Under the pieces are notes generated by a model that searched no databases, was not told the origin of the DNA, and was given only the letters and a program-made list of their open reading frames with translations. The position numbers and the translations under genes were made by a program. 64,000 nt of DNA from contig OY759222.1 of NCBI GenBank assembly GCA_963662175.1, positions 20,284,222 through 20,348,221 of the forward strand. The letters run 5' to 3'. This stretch comes from Aradus depressus. Its lineage: Eukaryota > Arthropoda > Insecta > Hemiptera > Aradidae. Shown piece after piece: positions 56,293-64,000 of this stretch (positions within the stretch are counted from its first letter, which is position 1; each line of letters opens with the position of its first letter).

Positions 56293-56695
56293 GTCTTGTA
56301 TTGCAGCAACATCACCCAGTCTACGTTCAATCAAAGCTCGGGGATCAAGGGGTTACCTCTCATGAATCAACTTCACCCTAGCTTGGTCGTACAGCGGACA
56401 TTCAAGGATCACATGTTCTGCAGTCTCGATACCGCCGCACGAACAGTTCGGGGTGTTCTTCCTGTGAAAGAAGAACAGCTTGGAGTTGAAATCACCATGA
56501 CCTGATAATATTTGAGACGTCCAGTGATTAGGCTGTACCCATATGGTGAGTCAACGCGTACCCGGACGTCGGGGAAGTATCCTTACGTCATCCGGGCATC
56601 GTGACCAACGTTGTTGCCATTTTTCCACAATCCAATTCTGGACGATGTCCTTGCGGCGCACTGGTCTGGACTGTCCGCGCATCTCTTCCTTATAT
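56290..56695 (-). pseudogene. LINE ORF2 C-terminal fragment
   Basis: The reverse strand reads GQSRPVRRKDIVQNWIVEKW with QQRW, then DVRVRVDSPYG, then SCGGIETAEHVILECPLYDQ. This is the post-RNase H tail with the conserved C-x-ETAEH-x-CP box of R1/Jockey-type elements. Frame shifts lie between the blocks. Confidence 0.8.
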
Positions 56696-57000
56696 TTAAT
56701 ATAAATTTTTAGCTAGCTTTTCTCATGTAAATTTCAGTGAGCTGTATGGTTTCAAAATGTACTCATTAAAATTTTGAAAATTAATAATAGCTGCTATAAA
56801 AAAAAAGTGTGAATCACCGGCTATGTACTTCCCCAAAAAGAATTAAATCAATTACGTTTTCACTCTCCCAACAAAGCCAATCGACCTTTTCGGGTAAAAC
56901 TCAATATTTGACATAGTGGCTTCTGAATCCTCATGCTAACTTCTGTGCCGATACATTCATTACATCGGCAGTTATTAGAGTAAGTCGAGCCCCTCTCTTC

Positions 57001-57695
57001 TAGGGATGTAAAATTATTGATAGTTGACGTTATCGATAGTTAAAGGACTGTATTTCTGGGATCCACTGAATCGAATAAAGGTTACATTTACTGTTCTTGT
57101 AGAGTGTTTCGTTGCTTTGAACTGAAAATTTACTAATCTTGTAGCGTGCTTTGTTGTTTTGAACTGAAAAATGAGTCTTAAACGGAAGTCTGATGTGTGG
57201 AGTTACTTCTATAAGGATGCGGGTCCAAAACGGCTAAATGTCGTTTGTGCAGTGCTGAATACAGAACTTCTGGGAACACTTTCAATTTGAAGGATCACTT
57301 GTTGAGAAAACATCACAGCGATTACAACGGGAACGCCTTGTGCACACCTACAGATACAGAAGAGAATAGAGGTAGTGGAAGTGGAATTCGTTTTTACTTG
57401 AGCTCAACAAAAACATACGAAAGTAACTCCGAGAGGTACAGGATTCTCTTAAATCGCATTGTTTCATACATAGCCATTGATTTTTAACCATTCAGCGTAG
57501 TCGAATTCGTAAAAGAAATATAGTTACACTGTACGACATCTTGTTTATTTGTCTTCCTTAAATTACTTACATGGTACAAGTGATGTGTACATATACATGA
57601 GCATAGAGTGACAATGTCACCTCTGCTTAAAAAAATATTTCGATAGTACTATCGATGGTTTCAAAAACGAAAGAATCGATAGTTTTACACCTCTA
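57001..57695 (+). mobile_element. Internally deleted hAT transposon with BED-finger remnant
   Basis: Inverted ends tagggatgtaaaattattga and the complement of tagaggtgtaaaactatcga. The flanking 8-bp duplication CTCTCTTC lies at 56993-57000 and 57696-57703. Size 695 bp. Inside, a broken frame encodes a BED-type zinc finger and a PFSVVE motif typical of hAT transposases. The catalytic core is missing. Confidence 0.88.
57171..57540 (+). pseudogene. hAT transposase N-terminus (BED zinc finger), broken
   Basis: MSLKRKSDVWSYFYKDAG, then after a one-base shift KCRLCSAEYRTSG, NTFNLKDHLLRKHH, giving the C-x2-C ... H-x4-H BED pattern. Later YRILLNRIVSYIAIDF, a stop, then PFSVVEFVKE. At least one frameshift and one stop. 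Confidence 0.75.
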
Positions 57696-58138
57696 CTCTC
57701 TTCTGATCCCCCCTTCCCTTCGACCGATTTCGCTGAAAATTAATAGATGCCAAGGGGTTTTGATATTATATGAAACTCTTGTCCCCCCCTCCTTTGGCTG
57801 ACTTTTCTTAAAGCTAATGGTTGTCCTTATGAGGCTTTCGGATGCATGTATAAAATTTCGTGTCGATATATTCATTCCATCGGGAATTGTGTGTTCACTA
57901 ACGCAGCCATTTTTTTTTCTCGTTTTTGGAATCAAGAGGTCGGAAAATATGAAATTTCGTCGGAAACTTCGCATCGAATTTTTGACCGATTACATCCCCT
58001 ATAGCTGGAGAGGTAAAATAACATTGTATGTGATGAATGGTAGAGCTGGTCGCCATATTTGTTACAAAAAAATTAATAATTAACTCGTTATACATAAAAA
58101 GGAATAGTGCTTTATCTAGGTCACGTGTGTATTTCTTG

Positions 58139-58350
58139 AGAGCGCCAGTAGCTCAGAGGTAGAGTGGTTGTCTACTGAGCTTCAAGATCGCGGGTTCGAA
58201 AACCGCATAGTTTTTTTTATCTGGGAGGTGAAAAAAAAACATGAGCAACCCGTCCTTCTGATGGTACAGCGAGCCTGTATATGAGCTACTCGTTAAAGAC
58301 CACTAACCTAGGAGAATAAAGCAGCCCCAAAATGTAGGACTCCTACAGTA
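58139..58350 (+). mobile_element. tRNA-derived SINE copy 19
   Basis: agcgccagtagctcagaggt head, gcgggttcgaaaaccgc B box. Body shortened, ending ggactcctacagta. It lies about 310 bp upstream of the ABC transporter start. Confidence 0.8.
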
Positions 58351-58660
58351 CAATAACTAACATGGATTTGATGTTCCTTCTGACAAACAGTGAGCTGAAA
58401 TGTTTAAATATTTAACTGTATGAAAATTAGCCTAAGACCTTGTACCTATTCCTGAACACACTTTACGTTAAGCCTTGAGGATATTGAAATGCTTAGCCTT
58501 TAAAAAAGCAACTATCCTTATCACTTTTGATACTTGACTTGCATGTGTGTCCTATCTGTAGTGATGGTAGCCAATATATTATTTAAACAACTTACTGATA
58601 ATGTCAAAAGTTGATTTGAACATTTTTAGTTAGACTGGTTTCAGCCGTTGTGTGTGAAAG

Positions 58661-58723
58661 ATGGCTGATACGGAAGACTTCGTAGATACAGAAGTGGACA
58701 GTGCGGGCATATTTCCTATCCCG
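58661..58723 (+). CDS. ABCB1: ABCB transporter exon 1
   Basis: ATG at 58661 (aagATGG, A at -3 and G at +4). MADTEDFVDTEVDSAGIFPI-P; donor ccg/gtaagt, phase 0. Confidence 0.85.
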
Positions 58724-61700
58724 GTAAGTTTTCTGTAAGAAAAGATTCATTTCCTAGTAAAAAAGTATTGTGTATTCGTGAGAAAATCCGAGATCGAAAT
58801 TTCAACGGATTTTTACGTTGGGGACCTCGACTGAATATGTTTTGACCATTTTCGCGATGATGTCTGTAATATAGACTAAAAATTTGGAATGAAGAGATCA
58901 CATCTGATAACTTAGATATTAGCTGAAAACGGACGAAAATCGCGGGGCCTAAGTACATTCTACAAGATTCCGCTCATGTTTATGACCTAATCAAAAAAGT
59001 TTTCAAGTAATAGTTGTAGAGAAAACTGAAATACATATTTTAAATGCAATACGATTTTTCGCAAGTACAGTTTTCAAAATACTAGTCAAAAACCGTCTTG
59101 AAATGTAGTTTTAAAACACATTTTTAGACTTGATTTACCCAAAAACGGTTAGTCCTATCGAAAAATTTATTCTTAGCAAAAATTTTCCTTATTTAATTCC
59201 GAATAGCTAATAAGTCTTTTGGATAGCATCAATACGACGAATGTTACAGCGAATCAAAAAATTAAAAATAAATTTCCGTCGGAATTATTTCAAAGTTAGT
59301 TATTATGACTCATGCCCGGGCTTTAACTACGAGGTCATATCGCCTACTACCAGAGCGCTCTTTCGTCACTCTGATCATGAGTCTGACACTACAATGGGAA
59401 TTCTAAATTTTGCCTACCCTACATTTTTATTCACCTAGGGTAGGGGTCTTTTGCGAGTACCTGACATCGTACAGTCTCGGGACCATCGCTTAATGTCCCA
59501 TCCGAAGGACGGCGTGCTTAAATTTATTTTACCTCGCAGATAAAATAAAATAAGGGCCTCGGTCGGGTTTCGAACCCACGATCGAAAATATTTCAAGATA
59601 ATGTTTAAATTGTATCGCCTAGTAACGATAATATACGTGATGTGGCCATTTTTTTTTTTTTTTCACTTTGGATTCAGGGCTTTGGAAATCATAAAAGTTG
59701 GCTGAATATTCAAAGTAGAATTTTAGGCAGACATAACTTTCCCTTTTGGTACTGATTATATCTGATCAAGTGAAAATGACGCCAAGAAACCAACGGATAA
59801 CATGAATTTCTGTTTTATGATCAAGAACTTTTCCTCATGGATTTAATTTTTTCAATATTATTACTTACAGTTTTTGTTTTATTCAGGGAAATATTGGAAA
59901 TATGTCGATTAACATGAGTATACAAACTGAAGACAGAAGGCCCAGTCAGACAGGGAAGAAACATCATAAGTCGAAGTATGTTATTATTTTTTTTGGGGGT
60001 TAAGGCGAAAGATATACTAGTTAGTTATTAAATTATAAAAAAAACACGAATGTTTTTTTAAATATTGTCTATTTCACAAGATATATAAAATATATGGGAG
60101 TGCTTTCGGTATTGATACCATCTTCAGCCACGACTTAACAAATACTAAATGGAAGTTGATACCAACTCTCATCCCGTGACATTTTCGCACGAGCCGATGA
60201 ACGACTATAAAAACTTCCCCAATTTAACAAGATTGGCCCGTGATGGTAGTTCACCTTTAAGCTACTAGGTGGAACTACCATCACGCCACTGTCCCCAAAC
60301 CTTTTAGGCCCCTGGCGAGCTCGGGTTCTGTTAGGGGCTGTTGAGCGGTCGGAAATCCCTGATAGAGGGCCCCTGGGATCAGCTGACGCCTGACCCTACC
60401 CCTGATCGGCTCCTGCTCCCTCAGCAGCTCTGGATTAAGGGGCCGCTAGCTGGAACTTTTGATACCATTGGTCCAACTAGTGTGCCCTGCCCAGCTCGCT
60501 CGGGGTTCAACATATATCCAAAAAAACAGAAGCAGAAGCAGAATACAGAGGACAACGCTAGTGGAAGTAAAGCCGAGGGATTCACCTCCACATCCCCCCA
60601 CGCCTTCCGGGATATTTTTGGGTGTTCATCACTCTACCCTTCTACATCAAAGTTCAACTATCTTTACAATCCAACCGGTAGATAGGTACCCTTACTCAGC
60701 CCCCCATGGGGGTGTCCTATCCCTCCTGTACCGTTAATTTTTCAAATATGTGAAACATCAAAAACGAACCTCCGTCCCAAAGCGAAATCCCAATAACAAA
60801 AACTCCGAAACAGTATGGTATACATCATTTGTGTATTTTAATCAACCCACACCATCCCAGAGCCTCCACCATTCAAGACCCCATCCCAAGACGAAATATC
60901 ATCTATAACGCTTCACACATTTGAAGAATACATATTATGTATGCATACATGAAATAAATCAAAGACTAAAAATATACAAATGTTAAATATCATAGTTAGT
61001 TATTGACTCTTGCCCGGGCTTTACACTATAAGGTTATATAGCTTACTACCAGAGCGCTCTTTCGTCGCTCCGGTGGATGCCTGACTCTATTTTGTCTATC
61101 AAGATTTAATTACCTAGGGTATGTGTCTTTAACGAGTTCCTGACATCACACAAGCTCGGGATCATTGCTTAACGTACCATCCAAAGGCAGGTGTGCTCAA
61201 GTTTTTTTCTTGTGCCTCCAATCCGCGATCTTAAGCTACCTCTGAACTACCGGCACAAACTAACTAAAATGCATTAATGTTTTAGAATTAATTCAATTTT
61301 ATTTGAAAAAAACAAAAAACAAGTAAAACAATAATATATTTGTATTCAATTAATTTTAGAAAAAAGAAAAAAACGACAACAAGAGAAACATCGGGCATTT
61401 CTGGTCTGGTAAGATATAATTTTTTTACATTCCTTTTAGGAGTTTCGCTTTTAAATTATAAATACTTAAATTATAATATGACTAAATTTGATAAATAAGT
61501 GGATAATAAATTAAAGTAGACATTAATCTCATGGGGGATACGAGCATTGGATGCTTAAGTCCCTAGATGCAAAGTACCAGCCCACCAATATAAGCTCATG
61601 GATGTAATTTTACCTTATATTGTATTGGTATTTGCCATTTAATACAATTTTTGTTTTATGTATTTCAGTTTCGCTATGCGACAGGCGGAGATTTCGCTCT

Positions 61701-62970
61701 GATGGTGGTTGGATTTTTTGCATCTCTTATTAACGGAGCCAGTTTTCCCATTATGGCTATAGTATTCGGGCGCATGACGAATATGTTCCTTAATGTATCG
61801 AAGAACGTAAGTTGTACGATCTCCGAAAATAAATTATATTGTTTTTGAGGTATTGTGTTATATATAATTAAATATTTATTCCCTCAATTTTCATGAATAA
61901 CACTGTCCAATAAATAATTTTTTATTTGATTTGTAACAGAAAAAATAGCAGATGACCCTGTCCTATAGCATTTTTTTGCGCTGGATCCAGTTAATTCCAG
62001 ATATAAGCTCTCTTATGTGTAATATTTTTTTAATTAAATTTATTTATCTTTCGGGTAAAACTCAAAAAGGGAATACACTTACTAGACTGATTTTGAGAGC
62101 CAGAATCAGGACATAGCAAGAATCTGCAGTCTGTACTTATAATTTTTAAACAAATGCTATGGCATCAATGACCCCACTGCATTTTTCACTATAAGTGCAG
62201 TTAAGCATTGTATTACTATTATCCGAGCACTCCCACAATTATTGAGAGCAATATCAGATTAGTTATTGTCCAAAATCTAGAAGAGAATGCGCGTTCTGCG
62301 TGACACGGGAGGGTTTACAAATAGTATAATATCTTCGTGAACAATTCTGGATTCTGAGCACAAACATTTGTATAACATTATTTACTTTCTGTTATTCAAT
62401 TGTTAAATTGATCAGTGCAATATTTCACAATTATTAAATAAATATTTTAACAAATATTATTGCGTTAGGGGTTTAAATCTGATGCAAACACAACGACAGC
62501 AAGTAATGTGCTCAATGATTTTTCAATATTCAGCAGTGTTACGGGAGCCGCTAATAGGTAAGCAATTTTTTCAAATATGAAAAACTATAGTTTATTATTC
62601 TGATTATTTAAACGATTAAAGCCATGTATCTTTTAATATATTCTTTTTCTTCTAGCACTGAAGGAACTATAACAAAAAATGAATTTACATCAGCCATGGC
62701 TTATTTTTCATATTATTACATTTATGTTGCTATAACTGTTCTTATTACGGTTTTTATTCAGGTAAATTGTGTAAGTTTGAAGTATAAAATAATTTAATGA
62801 AGTATTCATTTTCTTAAAATCTTTGAAATTTTACAGACTTTATGTTGGGAGTTGGCCTGCGAAAGGCAAGTTTTTCGCTTAAGACAAATATTTTTCTCAC
62901 AAATTCTTCGACAGGATATCAGCTGGTACGATGAAAACGAAGAAGGAGATTTGCCTCACAAATTATCCGA
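58661..62970 (+). CDS. ABCB1: ABCB-type (P-glycoprotein/MDR) transporter, 5' part; runs off the window
   Basis: Full ABCB transporters are plasma-membrane ATP-driven exporters with two membrane and two nucleotide-binding halves. Seven exons (58661-58723, 59887-59975, 61360-61408, 61669-61806, 62469-62557, 62656-62761, 62837-62970) join in frame for 222 codons plus two bases. Seen in order: an acidic N-terminus, a very basic cytosolic stretch of Lys/Arg/Thr, TM1 (ALMVVGFFASLINGASFPIM with AIVFG), an extracellular loop with NVS, NTT and NST glycosylation sequons, TM2 (YYYIYVAITVLITVFIQ), and loop CERQVFRLRQIFFSQILRQD with ISWYDE. The last block is the hallmark of the first intracellular loop. 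The Walker motifs lie outside the window. Assignment to ABCB is strong; the exact orthologue is not determinable. Confidence 0.93.
59296..59585 (-). mobile_element. tRNA-derived SINE copy 20
   Basis: Antisense, catgcccgggctttaactac to ggtttcgaacccacgatc. The extreme head is lost. In ABCB intron 1. Confidence 0.88.
59887..59975 (+). CDS. ABCB1: ABCB transporter exon 2
   Basis: Acceptor ttttattcag. GNIGNMSINMSIQTEDRRPS then QTGKKHHKS; exits in phase 2 at tcgaa/gtatgt. Confidence 0.8.
60040..60135. repeat. Half copy of the 'tttcggtattgatacc' fold-back
   Basis: ttcacaagatatataaaata, ttcggtattgataccatctt, cagccacgactta. Matches one arm of 6712-6950. Confidence 0.55.
60136..60960 (+). other. GC-rich anomalous block with a 17-bp stem hairpin
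   Basis: Much GC-richer than its surroundings. Positions 60239-60288 form a hairpin (gtgatggtagtt ... aactaccatcac). Frames at 60341-60737 show Pro/Ser-rich, QKQKQKQN-containing text. Likely the 5' end of a retroelement inserted in ABCB intron 2, but the family was not recognised. Confidence 0.4.
60993..61258 (-). mobile_element. tRNA-derived SINE copy 21
   Basis: Antisense, ttgcccgggctttacactat to acctctgaactaccggcac; B-box region eroded. Confidence 0.8.
61360..61408 (+). CDS. ABCB1: ABCB transporter exon 3 (Lys-rich)
   Basis: Acceptor attaattttag. Enters in phase 2, coding KKKKKTTTRETSGISGL; donor ctg/gtaaga, phase 0. Confidence 0.75.
61669..61806 (+). CDS. ABCB1: ABCB transporter exon 4 (TM1)
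   Basis: FRYATGGDFALMVVGFFASL, then INGASFPIMAIVFGRMTNMF and LNVSKN. Aligns with the FRYS...MVVG...GAG.P.M.LVFG start of P-glycoproteins. Phase 0. Confidence 0.93.
62469..62557 (+). CDS. ABCB1: ABCB transporter exon 5 (extracellular loop)
   Basis: Acceptor tgcgttag. GFKSDANTTTASNVLNDFSI and FSSVTGAAN; contains an NTT sequon. Exits in phase 2. Confidence 0.82.
62656..62761 (+). CDS. ABCB1: ABCB transporter exon 6 (TM2)
   Basis: STEGTITKNEFTSAMAYFSY, then YYIYVAITVLITVFIQ. TM2; phase 2 in, phase 0 out. Confidence 0.9.
62837..62970 (+). CDS. ABCB1: ABCB transporter exon 7 (intracellular loop 1)
   Basis: TLCWELACERQVFRLRQIFF, SQILRQDISWYDENEEGDLP, HKLS. Matches the W..A..RQ...R..FF..ILRQ(D/E)I.W(F/Y)D signature. 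Exits in phase 2 at ccga/gtatgt; the next exon is beyond the window. Confidence 0.93.
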
Positions 62971-63002
62971 GTATGTATTTATTCTTATTTACCAAATCAT
63001 AA

Positions 63003-63545
63003 GAAATATAAATGATGAAGTTATATAATTCGATGTTGAGATTTCAAAGTTTTCCGATCCTTCGATGCCAATAATGAAAAACAAATTTCCTGTCTGTGTG
63101 TGAATGTCGTCTGTGAACACATTAACTACTGATTGAATGAAAATGTGGACACGTTATTTCATTTGTGTCTCCTGAACCTCTTATGAACGTCACCTATTGA
63201 ATTTTAGCCGAAGGGGAGGAGGGAATTAGGGGAGTCTTAACACAAAAAACCCCAATAACTTCTGAAGTAGTGAATGTACCAAAAAGAAATTTTATATGCG
63301 AAAAACCCAGCAAGAAGACCCAGAAGACACCTGTTGATTTTCAGGTAAATCGACTGAAGGGAAGAGTCCGAAAAACCCTAATACGATGTAATGAATTAAT
63401 TGACACGAAATTTTATGGGAGGGTTCAAAAAACCCTTAATAAGACCCCTATTGATTTTATATAATAACGAAGGGGGGTCGATTAGTTTTAGAGAGGGCGC
63501 AAAAACTTAGTAATTTTCCGCTGGGGAAGTACATTGTCGGTGATT
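63003..63545 (+). repeat. Family B repeat copy 18
   Basis: Sense copy in ABCB intron 7, ending ctggggaagtacattgtcgg. The hairpin end is worn. Confidence 0.7.
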
Positions 63546-64000
63546 CTCAAACAACTTTTTTTCACGATCTGTTTTGTGTTTTTGCAAAAAGCCTGGTGCA
63601 ATGGAATCTATCTTTTTCGCCGGGTACTTTGGTAGCTGCATTCTACAATGACAAAATTCAGGATAGAAAACCTACCTTTACGGCAGGAGCTTCGCCATAT
63701 TCCTTTATTCCCCCGGACATACGTTGTCAAAGAGAAATTACGTAAACAGACAAAAAAAGCTTTAAAACTTTAATAAATAATATATTATTACATTATAACA
63801 TCTCCAATTAATTTTTACCTTCTCAAAAATAGCAATTATAAACGTTTCGGGAAGCACTCCCATCATCAGTGTCTATAATACACGTAAAAAATAATGTTAA
63901 AAAAAAAAATATTGTGTATTTCACAATATGTATAAAATTTATTTTTATTTATTTATTTATTACTACATTGAAGCCTATTAAGGCTTATTGTAGAGAGTTG
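63546..64000. other. Window end: anonymous block and half fold-back
   Basis: 63570-63745 is GC-richer and unrecognised. 63832-63890 carries cgtttcgggaagcactccca with catcatcagtg, one arm of the 27850-28512 family. No further ABCB exon was found. Confidence 0.45.

Larger units (their letters stand above)
56795..58018 (-). repeat. Family B repeat copy 17, interrupted by a hAT element
   Basis: Antisense pieces 56795-57000 and 57704-58018 are continuous across the hAT insertion (gcccctctcttc / tgatcccccc). It ends with cccctatagctggagagg. Confidence 0.75.

Overview
This is eukaryotic, almost certainly arthropod (probably insect), nuclear DNA. It is AT-rich, has GT-AG introns, GC-richer exons, and a very high load of transposable elements and fold-back repeats. 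The species cannot be named from sequence alone. Exons below were assigned by reading splice sites and frame by eye. All internal junctions given keep the frame open, but none has transcript support.

Layout. (1) 298-10066, + strand: an unrecognised 13-exon gene with ten consecutive micro-exons of 21-60 nt. Every intron is in phase 1. The predicted product is a 415-residue coiled-coil, serine/arginine-rich protein. (2) 12125-14071, - strand: a complete intronless SRP72 gene (signal recognition particle). (3) 15641-15891, +: two in-frame exons of unknown ownership, possibly 5' leader exons of the next gene carrying an upstream ORF. (4) 24366-54276, +: a complete vigilin gene (HDLBP; Dp1 in flies), 21 coding exons, about 1240 residues, 15 KH-type modules, and one GC-AG intron. 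(5) 58661 to beyond the window end, +: the first seven exons of an ABCB/P-glycoprotein-type transporter, up to the first cytoplasmic loop after TM2. No further exon is visible before base 64000.

Repeats fill the introns and spacers. About 21 copies of one tRNA-derived SINE (about 330 bp, both orientations) are present. About 18 copies or pieces of an unnamed ~600-bp non-coding repeat with hairpin ends ('family B') are also present. Several DNA transposons have readable target duplications: three pogo/Tigger-like elements flanked by TA, one piggyBac-like element flanked by TTAA inside a SINE, and one hAT element with an 8-bp duplication and a BED-finger remnant inside a family B copy. Long fold-back elements, five minisatellites (unit lengths 31, 37, 43, 57 and 130 bp), and broken non-LTR retrotransposon and PIF/Harbinger fragments make up most of the rest.

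The genes are unlinked housekeeping or transport functions: ER targeting (SRP72), RNA binding and translation (vigilin), and export (ABCB). No operon-like cooperation is implied. The most unusual item is the phase-1 micro-exon gene at the left end.
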